Part shown: positions 27,681-35,327 of the stretch, in pieces
How the letters are laid out: the number at the start of each line of letters is the position of its first letter
Numbering within the stretch: position 1 is the stretch's first letter
Source of the DNA: an uncultured Marmoricola sp.
Lineage (GTDB): Bacteria; Actinomycetota; Actinomycetes; Propionibacteriales; Nocardioidaceae
Length of the DNA: 64,000 nucleotides
Reading direction: 5' to 3'
Assembly: GCA_937868075.1 (NCBI GenBank)
Contig: CALMLL010000033.1
Span: 1 to 64,000, forward strand
Made by a program: the position numbers and the translations under genes
The notes under the pieces: model-generated
The model's input: the letters and a program-made list of their open reading frames with translations, nothing else
What the model was told of the DNA's origin: nothing
The model's database searches: none

Positions 27681-29884
27681 GCGTCCTCCTCGGGTCGGCG
27701 CACCTCGACGTAGTTGTCGTCGGGCAGCGAGATGGATCCGGACTCGTCGCCGTCGCCTCGCCAGGAGACGGCGATCATGCCAGGGGCTGCGAGGTCTTCC
27801 TCGGGTGGCTCGTCGACGACGACCCACTCCCCTGCGCCGTCCTCGACCTGGATGAGGTCGCCGACGACCAGGTCGCGGGCCGCGCAGCTGACCGGGGGCG
27901 CGTAGCCGACGTACTCGTCGAGCTCCCACGTCGAGCCGCTGTGCTGCTGCTCGTCCTCGGCCTCGTCCTGCTCGAGCGCGTCGACCAGGCGCAGGTGCGG
28001 GCGTGCGCAGGGTCCGGGATGGTCGGTGGTGCTGATCCCCAGGGAGGCCATGGTTGAGGAGAGCTCGCGGCCGTCGGCTGCGCCTTCGCCCTGGGCGCCG
28101 GAGAGCGGGTCGAGGTCGGGTCGGTTCTCGGCCAGGTCCCAGACGGCTCGGGCGTAGTCGCGGAAGGTCGGTGGGGTCGGCTCGCCGCCGTCGAGGTCGA
28201 CCAGCGGCTCGGGGGGCACGATGACCAGCCGGGGCCAGCGCGCTTCGGCTGGGCGGATCGCCTCGAGCAGCTGGCGTTCCTCGGAGCCCTCCTCGGCGGT
28301 GATGTCGGGGAAGCGGTAGCACTGCACCTCGACTGGCTTGCCGTCCTCGTGGGTGGCGGTGGCTCGGCCGGTGCGGGCCCGCGGAAGGCTGACCCCGACC
28401 GCGGGGTTCTCCCACATCATCATGGCGCCCTGCGGGCTCAGCCGGCCCATGGAGATTCGGAAGCCGAAGTTGTCCCTCATCTCGCCGCCGAGGAACTCGG
28501 CGTCGGGCCGCTGGGTAGACAGCACCAGGTGGATCCGGGCGGTGCGTGCCTTGCGGGCGAGGGAAGCGACCTCGGCCAGAGTCGGTGGCTTGGTGGGGTC
28601 GCCCTTGACCTTGATCTGGGCGTACCACTCGAAGAGGTTGGAGCGGAACTCGGCGAACTCGTCGAGGAAGACCACCAGCGGCTCGAAGTCGTTGACGGTC
28701 GCCTTCCCCTCCTCGATCAGCTGGTAGCGGTACTCCATCAGCTCCCAGACTCGGCGGATCAGCGCCACCTGCTGGGGGATGCTGCCGGCGACGATCTGCA
28801 CGTTGGGCCATGTGCGGAAGTCCAGGAACTCCACCCGCTTGGCATCGAGCACCCAGACCGGCCATCCGTACTGGGTGATCTGCCCCAGCAGCGCGTGCGC
28901 GGTTGAGGTCTTGCCGGTGCCGGTGCCTCCGGTGAGCATCGCCTGGGGAACCCGGGCCGGGTACCAGAGGATCTCGCGGCCGTCCTCGTCGATGGCGCAC
29001 GGGATCTTGACCTGGCGGTAGTTGCGCAGCAGGTCCTCGGTGTCCTCGGGTGCGCGAGGTGGGAGCCAGACGCTGGAGGGCAACGTCGGGCGCACCTCGA
29101 AGCGGACCTCGTCTCCTTCCAGGTCCCAGACCGCTCTCCATCGTCCGGGCATCATCGTCGAGATCACCCGCTCGATCCGGTTGCGGTACCCGGAGGCGGC
29201 CAGCTTCGCGCCGGCCTGGTGGGTGACCGTGAGGGAGCGCAGCTCCTCACCGTCCAGCTCGACGCCGGTGACCTTCGCGGTCGGGCCGATCAGTTCGGTG
29301 ATGGCCCGCTCGGCGCGCACCTGGGAGTAGGGCGGCTCCTCGTGCCCGGTCTGCTCCTTGGTCACCAAGGTGAGCCAGAGCGTGCATCGGCGGGGCTCGT
29401 GCCTGGCGACCTCGTAGCGGGCCAGCATTCGGGAGTCCAGGACCGCGAGGATCTCGCTCTTCCACATCGGGTCGCTGTCGGGCGCGCCAGGTGCGTAGTG
29501 GATCCGCACCTTCGCCGGCAGGCCGGGCCACCGGTTGGTCCACTTGGTCATCTTCACGATGCGCCTGTCCAGGTGGCGCACACCCAGCAACGGGGCCAGC
29601 GCCTCGAGCACCTTGTCCTCGAGCTCGCGGCGCAACTTGGTGCGTTGGCCGGTCACCGCTAGGGCTGCTCCCCCGCCGACACCGAGCAGCAACGACGGAA
29701 CATCCAGCCCCGGGTACCCGACCAGCGGCGCGGCTCCGAAACCAGCGACGCCCGCGGCGGTGAGCAGGGCCGCATCTCGTAGGTGCGTGGTCGGCCGCGA
29801 CGGGACCTTCGCGGCCGGCGCCGGCGCCGCAGCCGAAGGCCGCGGCGGACTTGGGCGGCGCTGAAGTGTTCGAGCTGCCGGCAT
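27677..29884 (-). CDS. traB: FtsK/TraB-type DNA translocase (conjugation ATPase)
   Basis: 735 residues. An N-terminal hydrophobic hairpin (LLTAAGVAGFGAAPLVGYPG ... LLLGVGGGAALAVTG), a long middle domain, Walker A GGTGTGKTST near residue 318, Walker B LVVFLDEFAEF near 405, and LVLSTQRPDAEFLGGEMRDN typical of FtsK/SpoIIIE/TraB motors. Such proteins move plasmid DNA between actinomycete cells or couple it to a secretion channel. The last 70 residues form an extra beta-rich module (VVGDLIQVEDGAGEWVVVDE). The ATG follows AGAAGGAGGCCGGT; a GTCACAG/CACCTTCC motif lies 38 bp upstream. Confidence 0.85.
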   Translation of the reverse strand: MPAARTLQRRPSPPRPSAAAPAPAAKVPSRPTTHLRDAALLTAAGVAGFGAAPLVGYPGLDVPSLLLGVGGGAALAVTGQRTKLRRELEDKVLEALAPLLGVRHLDRRIVKMTKWTNRWPGLPAKVRIHYAPGAPDSDPMWKSEILAVLDSRMLARYEVARHEPRRCTLWLTLVTKEQTGHEEPPYSQVRAERAITELIGPTAKVTGVELDGEELRSLTVTHQAGAKLAASGYRNRIERVISTMMPGRWRAVWDLEGDEVRFEVRPTLPSSVWLPPRAPEDTEDLLRNYRQVKIPCAIDEDGREILWYPARVPQAMLTGGTGTGKTSTAHALLGQITQYGWPVWVLDAKRVEFLDFRTWPNVQIVAGSIPQQVALIRRVWELMEYRYQLIEEGKATVNDFEPLVVFLDEFAEFRSNLFEWYAQIKVKGDPTKPPTLAEVASLARKARTARIHLVLSTQRPDAEFLGGEMRDNFGFRISMGRLSPQGAMMMWENPAVGVSLPRARTGRATATHEDGKPVEVQCYRFPDITAEEGSEERQLLEAIRPAEARWPRLVIVPPEPLVDLDGGEPTPPTFRDYARAVWDLAENRPDLDPLSGAQGEGAADGRELSSTMASLGISTTDHPGPCARPHLRLVDALEQDEAEDEQQHSGSTWELDEYVGYAPPVSCAARDLVVGDLIQVEDGAGEWVVVDEPPEEDLAAPGMIAVSWRGDGDESGSISLPDDNYVEVRRPEEDA

Positions 29885-29922
29885 ACCGGCCTCCTTCTGA
29901 TCGGATCTTTCGTCCTCGATCA

Positions 29923-29952
29923 GGAAGGTGCGCGCGCCCAGTGGGCTGTGAC
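29923..29952 (-). promoter_or_regulatory. GTCACAG-CACCTTCC motif, copy 4
   Basis: Minus strand GTCACAG-N15-CACCTTCC ahead of traB. Confidence 0.75.
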
Positions 29953-30021
29953 GCCGGGCAGGTGTGGAAGTGGTGTGGCAGTGGTGGGGGGTTGTTGCCC
30001 GTCAACTGGCGGTGCGTTGTC

Positions 30022-30105
30022 GGGTCAGCGGAGTGGCAGCGGACGGGCCATGGATGAGGTGTGGGTCAGCAGTGAGGGGTCAGTCTTGCCCAAGCGAGGG
30101 GTCAG
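30022..30105. repeat. Four GGGTCAG direct repeats upstream of traB
   Basis: GGGTCAG at 30022-30028, 30063-30069, 30077-30083 and 30099-30105. The last two sit in GAGGGGTCAGT units 22 bp apart (two helical turns). In Streptomyces plasmids TraB recognises short repeats (clt/TRS) beside its gene; these repeats may play that role. Confidence 0.5.
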
Positions 30106-30330
30106 TTGGCCGCTTGACGCGCCCCCTAAACTCGGCCTCGGGCACGGTTCTCGAAGAGGTTCTGTCCGAGATCCGAGTTCAGTGCGCACCTCCAGCTCAC
30201 TTTTCGCGGGGGTGCGCCCCCCTTGTCGAGATGCACTCAAGATTGAACTCTTGCGCAACTGGCGACCTACGTAACATAAACGCCGCGTTATGCGTAGCGG
30301 CTTCTTCTCACCGGCCTCCGCTTATGCCGG
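30106..30330. other. Non-coding region with short inverted repeats
   Basis: No convincing gene. It holds TTGTCGAGATG at 30223-30233 (also at 31203-31213) and an imperfect inverted repeat CTACGTAACATAA/TTATGCGTAG near 30265-30295 in locally AT-richer DNA. Candidate oriT-like or regulatory DNA. Confidence 0.4.
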
Positions 30331-30711
30331 TCACCCTCCTCCCCGGCGAGGGCCTTGGGGCCGCAACTCCGGATAACGCTCCAGCAACCACCGCCGGCGA
30401 GCCAACTGGTTCTCAAGGTAGATCCGCTCAGTCGTGGACGGCCGCGGCTCGCGGGCCAAAGCTCCGAGGATGTCCTCTCGCTCCGCCACGAGCCGACGAC
30501 GCACTAGGCGGTACCGCTCGTGACAGAGCCGATCGTGGAACAGGGACGGGCGACCACGACGCGGCGACCACACGCACACCTCCGAACACTCGGGGTTCAT
30601 ACACCGAGCCGAAGCCGGCGGCGCCAGCGCAAACCGCAGGTCATCGGCAACGGTGTCCAGCGTGGCGGCGGCACCACGACGCTCACGCAGCAGCCCATAG
30701 GTCGGCCTCAT
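30331..30711 (-). CDS. Small zinc-finger-like protein, paralogue A
   Basis: 126 residues: MRPTYGLLRERRG, CMNPECSEVC, FHDRLCHERYR, LENQLARRRWLLERYPEL. The CxxxxC...C...C-H arrangement could hold a zinc ion ahead of a long basic helix. It is clearly related to the 31276 protein (shared MRP.(Y/F)G.LR.RRG start, YLENQ.(A/S)RR.WLLERYP end). Divergent from 30748 with 36 bp between. No named family; probably DNA-binding. Confidence 0.65.
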   Translation of the reverse strand: MRPTYGLLRERRGAAATLDTVADDLRFALAPPASARCMNPECSEVCVWSPRRGRPSLFHDRLCHERYRLVRRRLVAEREDILGALAREPRPSTTERIYLENQLARRRWLLERYPELRPQGPRRGGG

Positions 30712-30747
30712 GAGGCCTTACCGTAGAGGAGCGCCGGAGGGCACAGC

Positions 30748-31074
30748 ATGGGCGGCGCTAAGACGCAGCAGACGGGGGCGAGGATGTCTTGCCCCAAGTT
30801 CGTGGGCAAGGGCTCACCGCCAGAGCGCCAGGAGACGCCTCGAGGTTGCCGATCCGACGACTGCCGGACCGCGCACACCGAGTATCGACGAGCCCGGCGC
30901 ATCGCCGCGGCGCGGATCGACCGCGACGAGGGAGGGAGCCCTCACCGCGACTCGCCACAGCTGCCCAATGCCCCCCGCCCGCGACCCATACGACCGAGAA
31001 GCTATGACGAGTCGCGGCGACCAGGGGAAACGGCCCCCTTCGGAGGCCGGGCAGCCCTTAGGCGGCGACCGTAG
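30748..31074 (+). CDS. Small GCR-C motif basic protein, 108 aa
   Basis: ATG follows CCGGAGGGCACAGC. MSCPKFVGKGSPPERQ then GCRSDDCRTAHTEYRRARRI, close to the GCRC..C...A...Y.RRR module of the 24282 protein and of the helicase tail. The C-terminal part is low complexity. Minus-strand frames across the same DNA look like shadows. Moderately supported as a small DNA-binding protein. Confidence 0.45.
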   Translation: MGGAKTQQTGARMSCPKFVGKGSPPERQETPRGCRSDDCRTAHTEYRRARRIAAARIDRDEGGSPHRDSPQLPNAPRPRPIRPRSYDESRRPGETAPFGGRAALRRRP

Positions 31075-31185
31075 CCCTCGCGGTTCGGGGGTGCGGAGGT
31101 GGCCGGCGCACCGCAACCTGCACGACGACGCACGACGGGCCACGGCGTGCAAGATACCCCGCACGACGACGCGCAACTTCTACCG

Positions 31186-31225
31186 CATCTCGACAACTCT
31201 TGTTGTCGAGATGTCGTCGAGATGC
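31186..31225. repeat. 12 bp palindrome and TCGAGATG repeats
   Basis: CATCTCGACAAC-TCTT-GTTGTCGAGATG (31186-31213) is a perfect inverted repeat, followed by another GTCGAGATGCA. The half-site TTGTCGAGATG also occurs at 30223-30233. Operator, transfer origin or partition site are possible. The remaining 31075-31275 holds no gene. Confidence 0.55.
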
Positions 31226-31275
31226 AGGAGTGGGAATCGACCAAGCCGTTATAGAGGTCCATCGGTGGCTGCGCG

Positions 31276-31674
31276 TCACTGCTGAGCGTCTGCCGCATGG
31301 TCAAGGACCATCAATCTCGCCTGCTCCCTGTACGGCATGGGATACCGCTCCAGCAGCCACAGTCGTCGACTGCGTTGGTTCTCAAGGTACTTCCGATCGA
31401 CCGGGCCAGGCGCTCTCGCCAACGTGTCCTCAATAGCGGCGACCTCCTCCAGCAGCCGGGCGCGTTCACGATCGAACCGCTCTTGGCACCCGCGCGAGCA
31501 GAACCGCGCTGGACGACCGCCGGATGCCGGCCACTCGCAACTGCCGGGGCAGTTCGGCGCCATACAGCGTGTCTGTGTAGCCGGCTGAATGCTCGCCCGA
31601 AGATCGGCGAGCACGGTGGCCGATTGCGCACTCTCGCCCCGGCGGTCGCGGAGCACTCCGAATGAAGGTCTCAC
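31276..31674 (-). CDS. Small zinc-finger-like protein, paralogue B
   Basis: 132 residues from GTG: MRPSFGVLRDRRGESAQS, CMAPNCPGSCEW, RPARFCSRGCQERF, then YLENQRSRRLWLLERYPMPY. The same design as the 30331 protein: two cysteine pairs and a basic helical C-terminus. The two genes flank repeat-rich DNA containing a 12 bp palindrome, so one or both may bind it. Transcribed in the same direction as the DUF2637 gene 126 bp upstream. Confidence 0.65.
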   Translation of the reverse strand: MRPSFGVLRDRRGESAQSATVLADLRASIQPATQTRCMAPNCPGSCEWPASGGRPARFCSRGCQERFDRERARLLEEVAAIEDTLARAPGPVDRKYLENQRSRRLWLLERYPMPYREQARLMVLDHAADAQQ

Positions 31675-31743
31675 AGCAGCCCAACGTAGGCGGAGAGCGA
31701 CCCCCGCGCGAGGAGTTGTGCCCTATCGGCGGCGGGCCGCACC

Positions 31744-31771
31744 CTCTTGCCCTGAACACTCCGGGCAAGAG
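31744..31771 (-). terminator. CTCTTGCCC/GGGCAAGAG hairpin after the DUF2637 gene
   Basis: Perfect 9 bp stem with 10 nt loop. It may terminate the DUF2637 transcript; its CGGGCAAGAG half-site also occurs at 42823-42832 upstream of the sigma-like gene, so an operator role is possible. Confidence 0.5.
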
Positions 31772-31800
31772 CGTCGAGCCACCTCGCAGCATGACCCCGA

Positions 31801-32616
31801 TCAGGCCGATCGTTGGCCCATCTGCCCGGACTGGGCATCGGTCCGGGCAAGGGTTGCCAGTCGGGTTGCCCGTGAGGCTCCGCAGCCCAGTTCGTCCTGG
31901 ATGGTCCGGCGTGAGGCTTGCCCGCCGGCGGCCTGGTCCAGGCGGCGGATGACCTCGATGGCGAGGGCGTCCTCGGTTCTTTCCGTGACCGGACGGGGTG
32001 GCTTGCCCGGGGCGGGCTTGTCGACCAGGTGCAGCTGCTCGCTCGTCGACGGGCGGGCCGGTCCGGGCTTCCCGCCGGCATGGGCGGTGGTGGACGGTCC
32101 GCTCGCGGGGAGCGGCGCGGACGTCGAGACGCTCCGGGATGAGGTGTGGGGCGATGCCTGGCTGGGCTCGGTCTGCTCGGAGGTGATGGTCTCGGGCGTC
32201 CCGGGCCGGGCAGGGGCGACTGGGGCGGCGGACCGGCGGGACATCGAGGCCAGCACCTCGATGCCTAGGGCCAGTGCGATCGGGGGCCAGGCGGCGACGG
32301 CGCGGGCGGTCCATGTCGGTTGGGCGCTGGCGATGTTGGCGGCCAGACTGGCGGCCAGGCCGAGGGCGAGCATGAGCCAGGTCAAGAAGGTGGTCCGCCG
32401 GCTGGCCTTGGAGTCGGCCAGGACGACCGCGGCCGCGGCGGCGATCGCCCCGTCGATGCTGAGCGGGAGAAGCCAGGCGGTCAGCTCGGGTTCTCCGGCT
32501 GTGCGGGCGAGTGCCTGCACGTGGGAAAAGGAGATCACTGCGGCGGTGGCGGCCACCGTGGCCACGCCCAGGATGGCAGTCATCCGGCCGGTCTGGCGGG
32601 GCGGCGTTTGGGTCAC
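31801..32616 (-). CDS. DUF2637 membrane protein with C-terminal HTH-like tail (Spd-like)
   Basis: 271 residues. Start chosen at GTG 32616 because the upstream ATG (32673) lies inside the GTCACAG/CACCTTCC motif. Four membrane segments (AILGVATVAATAAVISFSHV, LTAWLLPLSIDGAIAAAAAV, FLTWLMLALGLAASLAANIA, AAWPPIALALGIEVLASM) fit DUF2637, found on actinomycete conjugative plasmids. A Pro/Ser/Thr linker leads to a helical tail resembling a helix-turn-helix (QASRRTIQDELGCGASRATR). Probably a transfer/spread accessory protein. Confidence 0.8.
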   Translation of the reverse strand: MTQTPPRQTGRMTAILGVATVAATAAVISFSHVQALARTAGEPELTAWLLPLSIDGAIAAAAAVVLADSKASRRTTFLTWLMLALGLAASLAANIASAQPTWTARAVAAWPPIALALGIEVLASMSRRSAAPVAPARPGTPETITSEQTEPSQASPHTSSRSVSTSAPLPASGPSTTAHAGGKPGPARPSTSEQLHLVDKPAPGKPPRPVTERTEDALAIEVIRRLDQAAGGQASRRTIQDELGCGASRATRLATLARTDAQSGQMGQRSA

Positions 32617-32662
32617 GACGGCGTTCCGTTCTGCTTGAGGATGCGGGTGGGTGTGCGTTCTG

Positions 32663-32691
32663 GGAAAGGTCATTTCGGGGCGGTCTGTGAC
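32663..32691 (-). promoter_or_regulatory. GTCACAG-CACCTTCC motif, copy 5 (variant)
   Basis: Minus strand GTCACAG-N14-ACCTTTCC, 47 bp before the GTG of the DUF2637 gene. Confidence 0.6.
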
Positions 32692-32723
32692 GGGGGTCAG
32701 TGCGGCGATCTACGCTCGATCGC

Positions 32724-33017
32724 ATGTCGATGTCGGGCCAGGCCGGGCCACCGGTCCGGGCCGAGATTCCGTTGAAGGACCGCCCGGTCAACGGGGTCGC
32801 GCGGGAGGAGCCTGCTCCGGCTGACGCTCCGGCGAGGCAGCGGTGGTGCGTGGTGAACCATCCGGTGCATGGTCTGGCGCAGGGGCTGGTGTTGCAGTGG
32901 GCGCAGGATCAGCGAGGGTGGGTTGCCCTGGTGGTGTTCGTGCTCGAGCAGGCCGGGGGGGACGTGACGGTTCAGGAGTGGCTGCCCGCGGACCGGTTGC
33001 GGGCAGCGAGTGCGTGA
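32724..33017 (+). CDS. Hypothetical protein, 97 aa
   Basis: MSMSGQAGPPVRAEIPLKDR, then WCVVNHPVHGLAQGLVLQWA and VALVVFVLEQAGGDVTVQEW. Looks like one compact alpha/beta domain. Divergent from the DUF2637 gene and convergent, with 1 bp between, to the T4SS operon end. A frame from 32700 is open but has no better start. Family not recognised. Confidence 0.6.
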   Translation: MSMSGQAGPPVRAEIPLKDRPVNGVAREEPAPADAPARQRWCVVNHPVHGLAQGLVLQWAQDQRGWVALVVFVLEQAGGDVTVQEWLPADRLRAASA

Positions 33018-33018
33018 G

Positions 33019-34692
33019 TCAGGCCGTGGCACCGGTCTTGGCGTACCGCTTGATGGACCAGGCCATCGGCTCGTAGTAGCTGGAGCCCTTCAGCTGGACG
33101 ATCTCCACGGTCTTGCCGGGGCGGGGTGCGTGGATCATCTGCCCGTTGCCGATGTAGATGCCGACGTGCCCGAAGCTGCCTGGTGAGCCCGACCCGTTCC
33201 CGCTGAAAGCGATCACGTCGCCAGGCTGCATCTTCGTCCAGTCTCTGGGCACGGTAGTCCCCCTGGCGTCCATTCCCTGGTCCTCGGCGCTGTGCGGCAG
33301 CTGGATCCCGGTGGAGTTGTAGACGGCGAACATGACCAGGCCTGAGCAGTCGAAGCCGACCGTCTTGGTGCCGTCGAGGCTGGGGCTGGAGTAGATGCCC
33401 AGGCTTGGGCCTTGGTAGTTGCCGCCGCCCCAGCTGTAGGGGGTGCCCTGGTAGTGCTTGGCGGCCGAGACGATGGCCGCGCCGGAACCGTCGCCGGGGT
33501 TCAGCGGTTCTCCTGGGCCGCCGCCCTCGCAGCCCTCGAGGAAGCCGCCGGCGGGCAGGCTCTCCAGCAGGGAGGGGTCGGCGGTCAGCGTGGACACCAT
33601 GAGCACGGCATCGGCCCAGTACGGCTGGTAGTGGTAGGGGTCGGCGTTGCGCTGCGCCTTGTGCGCGGCCAGGGTGGGTTCCATCTGCAGGTAGCCGGGG
33701 ACGGCGATGAGTGCCTTGAAGAAGTTGGTCGAGGCGATGGTGGGGTTCATTCGGTCGGCCAGGGTCCCCCAGGCTCCGTTGGCCCGCTGCTGGAAGAGCC
33801 CGCGCGAGTCCGGGCCGGCGGCGTCGCCGTAGCCGATGTTGACCAGGCTGGACTCTCCCATCGCGGTCATCACGCCGATGGTGATCGTCTTGGCGTCCAG
33901 ACCCATGGCCTGGCCGGCCTTGATGACGTAGCCGGCGTTGACGACCTGCTCGCCCTTGTAGGGCCCGACCTGGGCCGGGAGGTTCGAGATAACGGGCTTG
34001 GCGGTGATGGTGCCGGTTCTTGGGGTGGCCAGGATCGGGTCGGTGTTGCCGGTGGGAGTGGATCCGGGGGTCGCGGTGGTGACCGCCGGCGGTGCCGTTG
34101 CTGTTCCGCGGGTGGGTGGCAGGGTCAGGCCTTGGGTGGTGAGCCACTGGCGCGGGTCGACGGGCTGTCCGTTCACCTTGACCGTGAAGTGAAGGTGCGG
34201 GCCGGTCGAGTTGCCGGTGGAGCCCTCCATGCCCAAAGGCTTGCCGGGCCAGACCTTCTCTCCGGGGGTGACCGAGCGGGAGGCCAGGTGCATGTAGACG
34301 GTGTTCACGCCACCGCCGTGGTCGACGACCACCATGTTGCCGCCGCCGGTGGGGTCGGTGGGCAGAGATGAGACGACGCCGGCGCTAGAGGCCACGACCG
34401 TCTTGGAGGTTCCGGTCATGACCAGGTCGATGCCGCCGTGCAGGCGGTAGACGCCGTTGCCGTAGGGGCCGGGGTTGTACCTCATGCCGTACTCGCTGGT
34501 GATGGTGAAGGCGCCGGTGACCGGAAGGCGGACCGGGCCACCGACGGGGTTGACGACCGAGGTGATACACGGGTTCTGGGAGGCGGAGGCGCTGGCGCTG
34601 AAGATCACGGCCACCAGGCCGAGCAGTATGGGGCCGAGGAGCATGCTCATCCCGGTCAGCGCGACCAGGACGAAGATGAGCTTCTTCTTCAT
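33019..34692 (-). CDS. Conjugative cell-wall hydrolase: M23 peptidase, transglycosylase-like, NlpC/P60
   Basis: 557 residues. An N-terminal signal/anchor (KKKLIFVLVALTGMSMLLGP) leads to an M23 endopeptidase with YRLHGGIDLVM near residue 84 and GPHLHFTV near 164. A middle region (MGLDAKTITIGVMTAMGESS, GPDSRGLFQQRANGAWG) resembles soluble transglycosylase-like domains of conjugative elements. A C-terminal NlpC/P60 peptidase has GFDCSGLVMFAVY (Cys near 447) and FGHVGIYIGNGQMIHAP (His near 507). It opens peptidoglycan for the transfer channel. Last gene of the T4SS operon; ATGA-coupled to the gene before it. Confidence 0.9.
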   Translation of the reverse strand: MKKKLIFVLVALTGMSMLLGPILLGLVAVIFSASASASQNPCITSVVNPVGGPVRLPVTGAFTITSEYGMRYNPGPYGNGVYRLHGGIDLVMTGTSKTVVASSAGVVSSLPTDPTGGGNMVVVDHGGGVNTVYMHLASRSVTPGEKVWPGKPLGMEGSTGNSTGPHLHFTVKVNGQPVDPRQWLTTQGLTLPPTRGTATAPPAVTTATPGSTPTGNTDPILATPRTGTITAKPVISNLPAQVGPYKGEQVVNAGYVIKAGQAMGLDAKTITIGVMTAMGESSLVNIGYGDAAGPDSRGLFQQRANGAWGTLADRMNPTIASTNFFKALIAVPGYLQMEPTLAAHKAQRNADPYHYQPYWADAVLMVSTLTADPSLLESLPAGGFLEGCEGGGPGEPLNPGDGSGAAIVSAAKHYQGTPYSWGGGNYQGPSLGIYSSPSLDGTKTVGFDCSGLVMFAVYNSTGIQLPHSAEDQGMDARGTTVPRDWTKMQPGDVIAFSGNGSGSPGSFGHVGIYIGNGQMIHAPRPGKTVEIVQLKGSSYYEPMAWSIKRYAKTGATA

Positions 34693-35312
34693 CGCTGGCC
34701 ACCGCTCTCCGGGCTGGCCCGGGTGATCCGGATCCCGTCGCCGGTGGTGGTCATCTCGACCCGGTACCAGCCGGCGTCGGTGGGGACGCGGGCGATCGCC
34801 AGCAGCTGGCTCGGTGCGTCGCTGGGCACGATGGTCGCCGGGCCGGTGACCGTGGTGAAGGGCACATTCTGGGGGTCGGTCCCCTCGTATGCCGTGACTG
34901 CCTGCTCGCTCAGGTGCAGGGCGACCTTGGCCCACCACTGCTGCTCGGTCACCGTGGCGGGCCGGGCGAAGTCGGCCATGAACGCCTCGGCGGCCTTGGC
35001 GTAGGCGGTGAACTGCTTGGCCTGGTCCTCATCGCGGGCGGTTGCCGGCGCCGTGGGGTCGACCAGGTCACCCTCGGGTTCGACCGGATTGACTGCAGGA
35101 GCCTGGGGGCTGCTCGTCGACGTCGAGGTGGTGCCGGTCGGGGTAGCGGCGGCCGGGGACGGGGTGACCGGCGCAGGGACCGCGACCGTAGGAGCGGAGG
35201 ATGTCGCGCTGGGCTGGGAGGGGGAAGGTGGCGCGGCGTCACGCTGCTGCAGGAACCACAGGGCGACCAGGACCACGGCTGCCAGGACGAGGGAGCCAAG
35301 ATATCGGCGCAT
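34689..35312 (-). CDS. Membrane-anchored conjugation accessory protein, 207 aa
   Basis: One N-terminal membrane segment (YLGSLVLAAVVLVALWFLQQ), a Pro/Ser/Thr-rich stalk of about 60 residues, then a soluble domain (FTAYAKAAEAFMADFARPAT ... GWYRVEMTTTGDGIRITRAS). Position between the VirB6-like protein and the wall hydrolase suggests a channel part facing the outside. No named family assigned. Confidence 0.7.
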   Translation of the reverse strand: MRRYLGSLVLAAVVLVALWFLQQRDAAPPSPSQPSATSSAPTVAVPAPVTPSPAAATPTGTTSTSTSSPQAPAVNPVEPEGDLVDPTAPATARDEDQAKQFTAYAKAAEAFMADFARPATVTEQQWWAKVALHLSEQAVTAYEGTDPQNVPFTTVTGPATIVPSDAPSQLLAIARVPTDAGWYRVEMTTTGDGIRITRASPESGGQR

Positions 35313-35327
35313 GTCAGATCAGGTCCT

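Noticed and set aside
30814-31176. 120-aa minus-strand protein
   Set aside because: Overlaps the better supported 30748 plus-strand gene, has no ribosome binding site and shadow-like composition.
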